DNA of 64,000 nt from Eurosta solidaginis. Its lineage: Eukaryota; Arthropoda; Insecta; Diptera; Tephritidae. Below, in pieces: positions 1 to 11,102 of this stretch. The stretch lies in contig NC_090320.1 of NCBI RefSeq assembly GCF_040869045.1, forward strand, positions 255,502,978-255,566,977, in the 5' to 3' direction. The position numbers and the translations under genes are program-made. The first letter of the stretch is position 1. The number at the start of each line of letters is the position of its first letter. Below the pieces are notes generated by a model. The model was not told the origin of the DNA. It saw only the letters and a list, made by a program, of their open reading frames with translations, and did not search any database.

Positions 1-2
1 GG

Positions 3-1351
3 GAAGTTGTAAGAAGCACCCTAGCCGAAATCCTTCAGACCGACGCTTCAGTCCTGACTAGAATCAGTGCTCAACCCCCTTTGCTAACTGATCAGACAAT
101 TGACGAGAGGTTCAGAAATAGCATTTCCGACATGGACAAAATCCCTGACGTCGTCCGTTCCCTAAGAGAGTTCAGCGGAAACCCTACTGAGTTCAGTAGT
201 TGGAAGAAGAGCGTAGAAAGAGTACTAAAAATTTACGAACCCAGTGTAGGTACTCCAAGGTATTTTGGTATCCTGAACATTATCAGAAACAAAATTATCG
301 GTGGTGCAGATGCCGCGCTCGAAGCATACAACACCCCGCTCAATTGGAAGGCAATTTCGCGTTGTCTTACAACGCACTACGCCGACAAGAGGGATCTCAG
401 CACCCTCGAGTACCAAATGACCTGTCTCATCCAAGGACGGAAGTCGGTACAGGAGTTTTACGCAGAAGTTTACAAGCACCTATCTCTCATCCTCAATAAA
501 ATTTCCTGTATGGAAATTAACGACGAAGCATGCGTGTACTCACCAATACATATCGCGATAAAGCACTAGATACCTTCGTAAGAGGATTATCAGGTGACCT
601 CTCCAGGCTCCTCGGCATGAAAGAACCTGCAGACTTACCCGAAGCATTACATTTATGCACTAAATTAGAAAACCAAAACTTTAGGTCCATACATGCTAAC
701 AACCAATATAGCTTTCCGAAGATACTGAGTTCACCTTCAACCCCATTCGACACCCACCAAAAACCTTCTATTCCCGCAAGGAAGTTCCAACACGGAAATC
801 ATCCCTTCTACCCACAGCTCGCCCACATACCTCAAACAACCCCTCCCATGATACAGTTCCCCCCACAGTTCCAGCATACCTCATATCAACAACCCATATA
901 CCAACAACACATATACCGACAGCCCTATCCTCAGTACTACTATGGGCAAGGTGTACCTCCTGGTAGACCTCTTAACAATAAACCACCTCCAAGACCAACT
1001 CAGCCAAAGCCGCCGGTACCAATGGAAGTAGACCAGTCGCTGAAAACGAGGAATGTTAACTACATCAACAGACCTAACGACAACAATGATACGTCGAAAC
1101 GACCACCGCCCACGCAATCCCATCAACATATTAGGAATTTCCCGAACAAAGTCCAACGTGTAAACCATATTTCCCCAACCCTCGATTCCACCACAACCGA
1201 CTCTGGCCAATACGAAGGCGACACCAACACATACGATCCGGAGAGCGAGGAACAATCATGGCAGGACTACTACAACACTTACGAACAACAGGAGCACCAG
1301 TATCGCCAAGACGACGCAAACGAATACGTGGACGTTCATTTTTTAGATTAA
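3..1351 (+). pseudogene. gag: gag of the errantivirus-like element, frameshifted and 5'-partial
   Basis: Structural Gag polyprotein that would form the capsid around the RNA. The first part is read in the frame starting at base 3 and stops at 567-569. The second part is read in another frame from about 530 to the TAA at 1349-1351. Protein similarity is continuous across the break, so an indel around 520-535 is inferred. The N-terminal part looks like the helical capsid-type domain of gypsy Gag. The C-terminal part (about 760-1351) is rich in Pro, Gln, Asn and Tyr, and I see no CCHC zinc knuckle, as is usual for errantivirus Gag. The end overlaps pol. The break could be mutation or a sequencing error. 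Confidence 0.85.
1339..1345 (+). promoter_or_regulatory. -1 ribosomal frameshift heptamer T TTT TTA at the gag/pol overlap
   Basis: The last gag codons before the stop are TTT TTA GAT TAA, preceded by T. This is a canonical X XXY YYZ slippery heptamer in the gag frame. Slipping back one base places ribosomes in the pol frame, which is open from before this point to 3978. The position, four codons from the gag stop, fits translation of Gag-Pol by -1 frameshifting as in gypsy-type elements. I did not establish a downstream stimulatory structure. Confidence 0.7.
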
Positions 1352-4300
1352 CTCCCTCATCGCTTCCTTACTTTGAATGTAAAACAAGCGATGGCAGAAT
1401 ACTTAAATTCCTTATCGACACTGGTTCAAACAAAAATTACATTCAGCCCGCGTTAGTTACAAACCCTAAACCAAATGACAGCGTGTTCTTTGCAAACTCC
1501 GTAGGCGGAAAAATAAGTGTATCACATCATACCGAACTTAACCTTTTTGGCCTTAGAGATAAAAAGCTAAAGTTCTTTATCCTACCAACCCTGAAATCCT
1601 TTCACGCCATAATTGGCAACGACAGCTTAAAACAACTCAAAGCTGTTATTTACACCTCTAACGACTACATGCTTATAGAAAACAAAATAAAAGTCCCCAT
1701 TAAGCAACAAACTTCTAAGTCAGTGAACAACATAGAAATAAAAACTGAACATATGAATCCAGAACAAAAAGTCATTATCGGGAATTTAGTGCAACAGTTC
1801 CCCACATTATTCGCCGAACCCGATAAAAAACTAACATACACCACTAGAATCGTCGGCGAAATCCGTACAACAAACGACTCTCCAATTTACACCAAATATT
1901 ACCCTTATCCAATGTCTCTAAAAAATGAGGTTGAAAAACAGGTCAATAAACTTGTCGAAGATGGGATTATACGACCATCTCACTCCCCCTATAATTCCCC
2001 CGTTTGGATCGTTAACAAGAAACCAGACTCTGCAGGAAATAAACAATACAGGCTAGTAATTGACTACAGGAAGCTCAACTCGGTTACTATTGCAGACAGG
2101 TACCCCATCCCCGAAATAAACGAAGTACTAGCGCAACTAGGACGTAATAGGTTCTTTTCCGTCATCGATCTGAAAAGCGGATTCCACCAAATACCCCTGA
2201 AAGAATCAGATATCGAAAAAACCGCATTTTCCATAAACAACGCAAAATATGAATTTACTAGACTCCCTTTCGGACTGAAAAACGCACCATCAATTTTCCA
2301 ACGCACCCTCGACGATATACTACGGCAACATATAGGGAAGTTGTGTTACGTCTACATAGACGATATCATAATTTTCAGCAAGACAGAACAAGACCATGCT
2401 AAATCCTTACAAATAATTTTCGATACACTAGAGCAAGCCAATATGAAAATCCAGCTAGACAAATGCAAATTCTTCGCGCAGGAAGTAGAATTTTTAGGAT
2501 TCATAGTCACTGCAGACGGCATTAGAGCAAATCCATTAAAGATTGAAGCAATAGAAAAGGTACCTATACCAAAAACACTAAAGGACCTCAGATCTTTCCT
2601 AGGAATGTCTGGGTTTTACAGACGTTTCATTAGGGACTACGCCAAAATAGCAAAACCTCTTACTCTCATCTTAAGAGGGGAGGAAGGACGAATGAGTAAA
2701 CATTTATCCGCAAAAACAGCAATAACCATGAACAGCGAAGCAATAGACGCCTTCAATAAAATAAAAAGGACGCTTACGTCCAACGACGTGATGTTACAAT
2801 ACCCCAATTTTGGTAAAGAATTCCATCTAACTACCGACGCCTCCAATTACGCAATAGGAGCAGTGCTTGAACAAGATAATAAACCAATTCTATTCATATC
2901 TAGAACCCTATCAAAGGCCGAGGAAAACTACGCAACAAATGAGAAGGAAATGTTAGCCATCATTTGGGCCCTCAAATCTTTGAGAAGCTATCTTTACGGC
3001 CCTGCCGTAGTCAAAATCTTCACAGACCACCAACCTCTTACATATGCCCTCAGCAACAAGAACAACAATAGCAAACTGAAGAGATGGAAAGCCATCTTGG
3101 AGGAGTACAACTATGAGATCAAATACAAGCCCGGCCACACAAACGTCGTAGCGGACGCACTTTCTAGACCACCACAAGAAATAAATTCATTGACACCCAC
3201 CCAACACAGCGACGAAAGTTCAGGTCAAACCCTTATTCCCTACACCGATGCACCCATCAATGCATTCAAGAACCAAATTTTTATTTCAGTAGGAGAAATT
3301 CCTTCATACCAATTTAAGATAATTTTCCCCACCTACCACCGTCATATCATAATCGAAAGAGATTTTACGGAGGAAACTCTCACCACCCTACTTAAACGAT
3401 ACTTAAATCCTTCAACAACAAACTGCATAAGAACCGAAGATGGCATTCTGGGCAAAATCCAAACAATCTACCAAACTCATTTTAGCAGATACAGAGTACT
3501 CTATACCCGCAAATTCATAAAGGATATCTTGAACGAAGCGGAACAAGAAACAGAAATCATAAAGGAGCATAATAGAGCTCATCGAAATGCAATAGAAAAT
3601 AAAAAACAGCTTTTAGATAAATGCTATTTCCCGCAAATGACTGCTAAAATAAAAAGAATCACAAAACAATGCAAAATATGCAATGAAAATAAGTACGAAA
3701 GACATCCGACTGCCCTAATCATACAAGCAACCCCAATTCCCAATTACCCAGGACACATTGTCCATATCGATATATATCACACAAACAATAAGGTTATCCT
3801 CACAGCCATCGACAAATTCTCTAAATACGCCCAAGCGAAAGTACTTAGATCAAGGGCGACAGAGGATATAAAACAACCCCTTCAAGAATTGCTAACCTCT
3901 TTTGGTATCCCAGAAAAAATCGTTATTGATAACGAAAAATCCTTAAACTCTGTAACCATAACCTTTATGCTCGAATAGAGCAATACGGAATAGAGATTTA
4001 CAAGACACCCCCTTACACCAGTACTGTCAACGGCCAGGTTGAACGCTTCCATTCCACCCTTTCAGAAATAATGCGATGCGTGAAAAGTGAAAGGACGCAC
4101 GATAGCTTCGAAGATCTACTTAACAGATCACTCTGCAAGTACAATTATTCCATCCATTCGACAATTAAGAGAAAACCAATAGAAGTATTTTTCGGAAGGA
4201 CTGTAAGTACCGACCCCGAACAATTGGAAAACCACAGGCAAGAAAACATAAAAAACTTAGCTGAAAAACAAATAAAAGATTTAGAATTCCACAATAAAAA

Positions 4301-4475
4301 AAGATCAATCTTCAAAATTTACAGTCCCAATGACATCATCTATGTCAGAATAAACAAAAGAGTAGGCAATAAGCTTACACCCAGGTACAGGAAGGAGGTC
4401 GTCAGAGAAGACAGGAACTCCACAGTCATAACCCAATCAGGGAAGACGGTGCACAAAGGGCTGATAAGGAGCTGA
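1343..4475 (+). pseudogene. pol: pol polyprotein (protease, RT, RNase H, integrase), frameshifted in the integrase core
   Basis: The first segment is open to a TAG at 3976-3978. Protease has the LIDTGSN active-site motif near 1413. Reverse transcriptase has the catalytic YIDD at 2353-2364. RNase H follows with TTDASNYAIGAVLEQ near 2830, and its thumb region carries the usual GHTNVVADALSRP. Integrase has an H-H-C-C zinc region (about 3568-3690), a first catalytic Asp near 3768 and a second in VIDNEKS near 3925. The frame then changes around 3960-3978. The third catalytic residue, in NGQVERFH near 4040, and the C-terminal integrase are in another frame ending at 4473-4475. The break therefore falls between the second Asp and the Glu of the DDE triad, so integrase made from this copy would lack its active site. 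Confidence 0.92.
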
Positions 4476-4655
4476 TAAAAATATAACAAAAAATAAAAAA
4501 ATAAAAATAAATAAAAAATTTTTTTTTAAAAGAAGAAAAATCACTTTTTCTCATTTCTTATCTTACCTCCATGTAACGAATTTTCCATCGATTAACACGC
4601 CATGGGCGAACGATTTAACAAATAAATTTCACAAAACTTCGAATAAATAGAGTAA
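4476..4655 (+). other. pol-env intergenic spacer of the retroelement
   Basis: AT-rich spacer with A- and T-runs and stop codons in all frames. It ends at the in-frame TAA (4653-4655) that bounds the env reading frame on the left. Confidence 0.6.
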
Positions 4656-6245
4656 GGAAATTTCATAAAATGGTCGTATCCCCAAAATTTTTATTTTTTT
4701 TTTCTTCTCTCCAGCCTACTCGCCTGCACTACCCAGGGAGAAGTCCAAATTCACGACTATTCCTCATCCCACCTAATAACCATCGATAATGGTTTCTCAA
4801 AAATCAAGGATGGCACCCTTAACTTTATCCACATCATTGATACCGCAGTCTACCGTCAAGTTCTGCAAAACATTACTGAGATGATAGACAAAGTTTTAAC
4901 CACCGAAAATCCTATTTATCCCACCTTGCAACACGAGGCCCAACAAGCTATTGAAATGTTGGAAATCGTAGAGCCTCCTCATAGTCCCAGACAAAGAAGA
5001 TCCCTAGATATCCTTGGCACTGCCTGGAAATACCTGGCAGGAAACCCAGATCATGACGACCTAATTATGATAAATGGTAATTTAGAAAAACTAATTAACA
5101 ATAATAATAAGCAATATTATATAAACAATGCTTTTAAGCAGCAGATAAATAATCTAACGAAAATCACTAACGATATATTAAGTACCTTTCAGAACGAAGA
5201 GGTAATTGTAAACGAAATCGCTTTAAATTTACAAAATAAAATTAGGCTTATAAAAGAAGAAATAATTAACATAAAATATGCCATACAATGGGCTAGATTA
5301 GGTATTATAAATTCCATGATTTTGAATAGGAAAGAAATTGAAATATCCATTAAGGAGTTTAATAAGGAAAATATGCCCTTCAACACAATGGAAGAGGCTC
5401 TAGAATTAGCCGAAGTTAGCGTATTAAGCAACTCAACTTCTATTTTGTACGTCTTGAAAATTCCATTAACTACAGAAGTAATTTATAACAATTTTATTAT
5501 AAAATCAGTAATAAAAAAAGATGTAATGATTAATTTAAAATTCAATAATATTATTCAAAATAAAGAAGAAATATTCGGAATAAAAACTAGTTGTAAAAAA
5601 TATAACTCAATTAGCATTTGTAAGCAAGACGAATTGTTAGATTTAAAAAATGACTTTTGTATAACTAACCTAATTAAAAGCCTTAATTCTTCGTGCCCAA
5701 TGATAAATTGCCACCACATACCAAGAGACGAGCTAATTGCCCCAGGAATACTATTCCTTAACGATTACCATGGCAATATAAGTATCAGCGGAGATATGCG
5801 CAAAATAAATGGCACCTATATACTGAACTTCAAAAATGAGACGGTAATAGCTAACGGCAGAACTTATAGGAATTTCGAAACACCTCCTTTAAGGGTGATG
5901 CCAGCAATAGCACAGCCAAATCCAAGGGAGGAGAGCTTCACCAAACTTTTGTCACTCGAAGCCCTTAGCGAGTTACACCTGAACAACACTATAAAAATCC
6001 AGTCCCTCCAAACAGAAAACACGGCCAACCGAATATTCTCAGGGATTACCATAATCCTAGTTATCCTTGTCATTGCCAGCCTCAGGAGGCACTGCAGGAA
6101 AAAAACAAATAAACCTACAGAGCAACCATTACAATCAATCACTCAAGGCAGCCAGAGCCAAGAAACAACCAGGCAAGCCCAAGTCCCAGTACCCGAAGTA
6201 AGGACTTTTCAAATTTTTCAGACGATCGAGGACAACCGTCTTTAA
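4656..6245 (+). CDS. env: env, envelope glycoprotein of the errantivirus-like element
   Basis: Membrane fusion glycoprotein family shared by insect errantiviruses and baculovirus F proteins. The frame is open from 4656 to TAA 6243-6245. The first in-frame ATG is at 4881, but conserved-looking sequence and a Phe/Leu-rich hydrophobic stretch (about 4689-4730, possible signal peptide) lie upstream without an ATG. The start codon is therefore probably supplied by splicing. A furin-type RQRR site at 4989-5000 is followed by the SLDILGTAWKYLAGNP region typical of this family. Heptad-like Asn/Lys/Ile-rich helices follow. A hydrophobic transmembrane segment lies around 6030-6085, then a basic cytoplasmic tail. 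No internal stop is seen. Whether the protein is functional cannot be judged from sequence. Confidence 0.85.
   Translation, partial: GNFIKWSYPQNFYFFFLLSSLLACTTQGEVQIHDYSSSHLITIDNGFSKIKDGTLNFIHIIDTAVYRQVLQNITEMIDKVLTTENPIYPTLQHEAQQAIEMLEIVEPPHSPRQRRSLDILGTAWKYLAGNPDHDDLIMINGNLEKLINNNNKQYYINNAFKQQINNLTKITNDILSTFQNEEVIVNEIALNLQNKIRLIKEEIINIKYAIQWARLGIINSMILNRKEIEISIKEFNKENMPFNTMEEALELAEVSVLSNSTSILYVLKIPLTTEVIYNNFIIKSVIKKDVMINLKFNNIIQNKEEIFGIKTSCKKYNSISICKQDELLDLKNDFCITNLIKSLNSSCPMINCHHIPRDELIAPGILFLNDYHGNISISGDMRKINGTYILNFKNETVIANGRTYRNFETPPLRVMPAIAQPNPREESFTKLLSLEALSELHLNNTIKIQSLQTENTANRIFSGITIILVILVIASLRRHCRKKTNKPTEQPLQSITQGSQSQETTRQAQVPVPEVRTFQIFQTIEDNRL
4701..4714 (+). promoter_or_regulatory. 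Possible splice acceptor for subgenomic env RNA
   Basis: A polypyrimidine run (from about 4689) ends in CTCCAG at 4709-4714, a good acceptor shape. Errantivirus env is known to be expressed from a spliced RNA. The same T/C-rich tract encodes the hydrophobic N-terminal stretch of env, so the real acceptor may lie further upstream. Confidence 0.35.
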
Positions 6246-6254
6246 GAGGGGAGG
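6244..6254 (+). promoter_or_regulatory. Polypurine tract (plus-strand primer)
   Basis: AAGAGGGGAGG lies immediately before the 3' LTR start, directly after the env stop codon. This is the expected position and composition of the gypsy-type polypurine tract. Confidence 0.85.
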
Positions 6255-6827
6255 AGTTAACACCACACACATTCAAACTTCACAAACATTCACATAGTGG
6301 GTTGCCTGCATTCTCTAAGTCACATCGCAGCACACGAGAATGCGATAAACGCTGACTAAGCATATTCACATCATGGGAACATTACTGGTGATATGATATC
6401 AACAACATAAGCCACCTGCATTCTTCACTCCAGTTACAAAAGCGCATGCATATGAAATAAATGCTGATGCCTCACTACCGCTCCGTGGGAACATAGTTCA
6501 CACTGCCAGTACTGCGCATACCTTAGCTTCATATTTCTATACGAGCATCCAACAAACGTCAACCGCGCGTCACCAGCGGATGGGAACATTGGCAGTGATA
6601 CAATACCACTGCAACATATGAAAATACCAACAACGATGCGACGCCGCTGCAATTGGGCCGTCGTTAAGAATTAATAAAAAGCCATACTAATATAGTTTTA
6701 AGTTTAGTTGAAGTTCAGTTGTATTTCAGTTGTATTTTGCTCGTGTAAAAGTAATAAAGTGAAAAACACCGGCATAAGCCGCAAAAAAATAATTTTTTTT
6801 AAGTTTTAAACCCACAACGGGTTAACT
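6255..6827 (+). repeat. 3' LTR of the errantivirus-like element (573 bp)
   Basis: It starts with AGTTAAC just after the polypurine tract and ends with GTTAACT, a 7-bp inverted terminal repeat. A polyadenylation signal AATAAA lies near 6753, preceded by TA-rich promoter-like sequence. The matching 5' LTR is outside the window. Confidence 0.85.
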
Positions 6828-6859
6828 TATGTTACTTGCGGTAGTGTTGATGCTTCGTT

Positions 6860-7185
6860 GACCATGTTGCCAAAATGGTGGCTATACCCAAGTACCCTAA
6901 GTTTTCTTCAAGGTGTGTACATCCTGAACCTTGAAATCAAATGGAGAATAATTCTTTCCAACAAGTGCATGATGACGCTACGGCCAAGAAAGTACTTCAG
7001 TCGAAACAGCAGTTTGGAAGCAGTGGAAAGGAGAGACTTCCACAGAGTTGCGAAGGTGGAGGAAGACTTGACCACTCATGGTGCTCCCAACCGTCGTCAG
7101 TTACCGCAAAACAGGGAAAGCTGGCATGATTTATTACGAAAGTGCCAAAATCGCGATTAAGCGCCAATTCATGATGAATGATGAT
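6860..7185 (+). mobile_element. Possible 3' end of an RTE-like LINE, degenerate
   Basis: The block ends in GATTAAGCGCCAATT followed by ATGATG repeats. This resembles the 3' end of the LINEs at 33202 and 50019 (GGTTAAGCGCCAATT plus a short tandem tail). Short open frames here show no recognisable domain. Two sub-blocks, 6831-6865 and 7250-7285, resemble each other (GTTACTT..GG.AGTGT.GA.GC), suggesting an old duplication. Confidence 0.35.
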
Positions 7186-7524
7186 GATGGCGGTTAAGTT
7201 GAGATATTTTGACATATGGCGCCAAGATCTATGCAGACAGACTATACGTTACTTCCGGGAGTGTAGACGCTCCGTTGACTGTTTATGTTTTATATATAAT
7301 ATCTTCATCATCACCGCTGTCATACTCAGTGCAGATCAATGGATGTGACGCTAAGAATATAGCTGGATCGCATTGCAATTGTTTCTTATGAGCGAGAGTT
7401 TTTTCTTCGCTATCTCTCAAAGCTGATTTAAACGAGTTAAGATGTCCAATGCTTCCTTAATACATAGATACCATCTTATATACATTTATTTCCATTGGAT
7501 TAATAAAAAATACCCGACAAATTT
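7186..7524. other. No feature recognised
   Basis: AT-rich sequence. The 60-codon open frame at 7209-7391 has no recognisable motif. Confidence 0.5.
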
Positions 7525-7685
7525 TCTGACCTTGAATTGAAAATTCTCAACTTGAATTGTAATTTTCTGAACTTGAATTCCAATTTTCTGAATTTAAATT
7601 GTAATTTTCTGAACTTAAATTGGAAATTTCTGAATTTAAATTGGATATTCTGAACTTGAATTGTATTTTTCTGAACTTAAACTAG
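7525..7685 (+). repeat. Short tandem repeat, about 24-25 bp unit
   Basis: Six to seven degenerate units of the type TTTTCTGAACTTGAATTG follow one another, alternating GAACTTGAATT and GAATTTAAATT. It has minisatellite character and no coding potential. Confidence 0.85.
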
Positions 7686-8199
7686 AAAAAGTGTAGAAAC
7701 AAAGTTTTTCTGATTGGAAACTTAGAGAAGGCGCTACTTCCAGTTCTTCCAGCTATCCCGCTAAGTTAGAATAGTTGCTCGTACAGTTTACAACATTTCG
7801 TAAAATAAGTGTGGACGTAAGAGGTTTCTTGGTTTGGACGAATGATCTTCGGTTTAGTTGCTAAATGGTTATAATGCCTTTTTCGCACATAACTAATTTT
7901 TATTGTGTGCTAGAACTAGTAGTATCACTTGCGTGTCTCTTACAATGATTATCTAGACAGTCCGGAAAAGCTTTGACAAAGAAATTACGTTGTATGCGTG
8001 GAATTTTGTATAACTGTGTGGACGAGAATGGTATGGCGCGTATAGTGCCCAAGTCCCCGCCAGGTTTGGAGCTATCCTAGAGCAAAATCGTAGTAAACAT
8101 CAAAATTAATCGTACACGGTTAAGAGTTTGAGCCTAAATTGTAAATCATTCATAAGTTTAAGCAATTTGTCAAACCTTTTTTTACATAAATTCGAAATC
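7686..8199. other. No feature recognised
   Basis: Unique-looking AT-rich sequence. I see no domain, repeat or element boundary. Confidence 0.5.
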
Positions 8200-8630
8200 T
8201 ATCAGCTTCTCACTACGGGTCCCTGTGCGTAGCGTTTTGAAGGGAAAGGTTTTTGGAGGAAAATCGAGCAATAGATTAGTGCAACGGATTTGCTGTTGAT
8301 CACTCGGGATGACTGCGAGGTCTCAAGGTTCTTATGACCGCGTTTGGACAGGAAAGGGGAAGCTATTGGACCGATGCTTCGAAAAACTCCCTTCGCAGAA
8401 GCTGTCAGGATGACAGGGCAGATGGGATGCTTCATCATTTTCCCTGCCGATGTCCAGTACTCTTGGGAATGATGTTTTGCTTCTACTTAAGATCATTAGA
8501 TAAATCAAAATTGAGGACTAGTAGGAAATAACGAACGGGACACAACCTGGCACTCAAATTGGAGAAGAATATCTCCGCGTGGCAGTGCGGGAAATTCTCG
8601 CGAAGGCCCTCTTTACCTAACCTAACCCAC
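8200..8630 (+). mobile_element. Degenerate 3' remnant of an I-type LINE with CCTAA-like tail
   Basis: The block ends in ACCTAACCTAACCC at about 8616, like the LINE 3' ends at 28469, 42143 and 52204. A short translated stretch near 8400-8460 (DRADGMLHHFPCRCPVL) resembles the C-terminal His/Cys zinc-binding motif of RNase H-bearing LINE ORF2. All frames are broken. Confidence 0.35.
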
Positions 8631-8639
8631 TACTACGTT

Positions 8640-9380
8640 TTTAAATTCTATCCGGTTTAAATTATAAACTTAACTGACCAATATCTCTAAATTCTCAAAA
8701 ATGTTTTACAACAAAACCAAAATGTTTAGAAAATCTTAAAACAGAGCACTCCCATTCGAAAACTGCTGACGGACAGCATACGTTTTTTTGAAGCCAAATT
8801 TGGTTTGGTCATACACAAAAAAGTTTCAGATTTAGAAATAAACTTTTTTTGTAGCTAAACAACATAGCCGAGGTTATCGTTCCCTTCCCTGAATGACTGG
8901 CTTTGCCCAACCAAAAGCCGCATTTCAATATAAGTTTATTCAGTCCGACACCTTACGTCCCGAAATTGCCTCTTGTAGATAAACTTTAGCTCAGTTCAGG
9001 GTTGGTCTCTGGTGTTAGAGGCGCATTTCTTTACGCGCTAATCTGCCCTGCATTGCTACATCTTTTTCCATTGTCTAAATGACAAGAAGCATTTTACGAG
9101 TCCTTCTGGTCTCGTCCCCAACTGGTCTTCCAATGCCCTGCTTTCCATCTTTAAGGCCATTATATTTATGTTGGTAGAAAAACTACAGCGAAGTGCACTA
9201 ACAAAGGCTACACCATTCACATATGAGTAACATATGTACATGAAGAGTCCGTAGGTTCTTCTGTCAGCTTTATGTAGACCAAATTGGCTGAGAAATCTGT
9301 TTTGCGGCTGATAAAACTGTGATATATCTAACGTATTCCCTCAATGAAATAGAAATCCCAACTACTCCACAGCAACACAC
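8640..9380. other. No feature recognised
   Basis: AT-rich DNA. Short open frames on both strands lack motifs. If the exon at 9390-9886 is real, this is its first intron. Confidence 0.4.
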
Positions 9381-9389
9381 AAAACTTAC

Positions 9390-9886
9390 AATTGAATCTC
9401 ATTTGGAATTCCCGGCACTGTTAAAACTGGTGTACTGTTATTTTGTTGGCCGCTACCGCCGTCATTGTAAATCAATTGTGGTTGTATTATATCCAACTGC
9501 TCTGTGTAATCCAACATTTGCGGTTCTTCGAGCGGCTGTTTCCAATCATCAAAAGTCACATTATTATTTTGTTTTATGCCCACAATTCCATTTGTTGTTT
9601 CACTCATATTACTGTTTCCAACAATTGTCGTACCATCCTCTGCTTCACCAGCAGCACCACTCGTATTTGAGACAGCTACACCAATCGATTTTCTACGCCT
9701 TAAATCACAACAAATAAAACAACAATAATGACGCACAGTACGATATGCGGAATTAAGAGCTGGCTGGGTATATGCAGCTTTTTCCCACAGATAATCCTTA
9801 GCCGTGCGAATGTTCTGCTGGAGGCAATGTGTGGATAAGGGGGTGTGGGCAGGTAGACAAGTGCAGTTGAAACAAATTTTTGGCAT
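9390..9886 (-). CDS. Probable first coding exon of an unidentified host gene
   Basis: The minus-strand frame begins with ATG at 9886 in a favourable context (CAAACAATGCC). An in-frame TAG lies four codons upstream, which supports this start. It runs 165 codons to a strong donor: exon ...GAGATTCAATT followed by GTAAGT, last exon base 9390. Without splicing it would stop two codons later. The protein has a Cys-rich N-terminus, a CCFICCDLRRRK cluster around residues 53-64 and an acidic, Asn/Thr-rich C-terminal half. No signal peptide or known domain is recognised. Composition is unlike the surrounding transposon debris, and the long open frame in AT-rich DNA argues for a real exon. The next exon was not found. 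Confidence 0.5.
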
Positions 9887-10035
9887 TGTTTGTCGCTAGT
9901 TTTTGGGTTTTAAATGATATTTGAAGTTTTTGAAAATGGTATGTATTCGAAAACTCGTTTGCCATTGTTTATTCTTGCTGCTGCTATTACATGGATTAAA
10001 CGCCTAAGAGTATACACCTCGATTTGCGCTGCCGG

Positions 10036-10044
10036 CATTTATAG
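10036..10044 (-). promoter_or_regulatory. TATA-like box upstream of the minus-strand exon
   Basis: Minus-strand CTATAAATG lies about 150 bases before the ATG at 9886. It is one of several TA-rich matches, and start-site elements were not confirmed. Confidence 0.25.
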
Positions 10045-10299
10045 GTGACATGCCCCATTTTAGCGGTCATTGTACGCCACGTTAATCGCCATACTATTTA
10101 TTTGTATGTGTGTATATGTAAACATTTCTATATCACTTTGTTTGCTTAACTTTTCACTATTCTCATCACTATTTTGCTAATCAATTCACTTTGTTTTTGT
10201 AATCGCGTGCGAACAAAAGCTTCGAACTTCCGTGCTCAAGTCGAATATCCCGAGTAGAAACGTCCATTCGCTGCGACTCAACTTTGCAAACTGTCGTGT

Positions 10300-11092
10300 T
10301 GTGTCCAGCTATTTGTCCATTTCTCTAGCGCTAGCTAGTCATGGCTAACAATAAATGCTCACATTTGAAATTGCCATACTCTGCGCTAGGACTTTAGTGC
10401 GCAATACTCAGTCTTTAAGTATGGACTAGGAGTCGAATAGCAATACACAGTTCGATAGACGGACACGTTGTTTAATTTTTTCTTCGTTTGTTTTAGCGAA
10501 TTTTGCATAGTAGCTATGATTTGTTTGTTAGAAAACTTCTTAAGGAGAGGGAAAATATTTTGACATGCATAAGAAATTTAAAGAGTGGACTTTCGCGGAC
10601 CTTCCATATGTAAGAGTTGTGTATTTAGTTATGGATGCCACTTTAATCGATTTGAAGTGTAAATGGGCCTTTTTATTTAGATTGGAACCGCTTGTCCTTA
10701 AACACATACCTCTCTATCTTCCATTCGCCTTTCTTTTACCTCTAGTCCCCGCCCACCTCTATATCTTTCTTTCCTTCTCTCACTCTTTATCCATCAGCCT
10801 CTTTCTCCTGTTTACCGCTACCGTTGCCCTCCCTTATATCACCATTATGTTTCGAACCATGAATATTTTTAAGAATAATTTTTACGAATAATATGATCTC
10901 TTCTATACTTACCGGAAAAGATATCCTAAATATCAAACTAGGAAAATGCTCCTATCTTAAAAATTTCAAGAAGAACGCCACAAATAATAGGACGCTTATT
11001 GGTCCATATCCTGAAAAAAGATGCATTCTCTCACACGACTGCAGTATCATATGGTTAATTTCGTAGTCGATTGAGGACAGCAACGGAACACG
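10300..11092. other. No feature recognised
   Basis: AT-rich sequence. The 108-codon frame at 10565-10891 is hydrophobic and low-complexity, with no recognisable motif, and is not called. Confidence 0.45.
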
Positions 11093-11102
11093 AGAAGTAT
11101 GT

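Larger units (their letters stand above)
1..6827 (+). mobile_element. Errantivirus-type Ty3/gypsy LTR retrotransposon, 5' end outside window
   Basis: The order gag, protease, reverse transcriptase, RNase H, integrase, env and 3' LTR is that of env-bearing insect gypsy elements (errantiviruses). The gag frame is already open at base 1, so the 5' LTR and primer-binding site lie upstream and the flanking duplication cannot be tested. Gag and pol each contain a one-base-type frame change, so this copy cannot be autonomous as read. Env is open to its stop. Family assignment comes from domain order and motifs; the exact named family is not determined. Confidence 0.93.

Noticed and set aside
8881..9241. 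Possible minus-strand LINE fragment
   Set aside because: A few words resemble LINE 3' sequence, but no RT, RNase H or zinc motif could be read in any frame.
10565..10891. 108-codon hydrophobic ORF
   Set aside because: Phe/Leu/Ser low-complexity from pyrimidine-rich DNA. No family motif or context.
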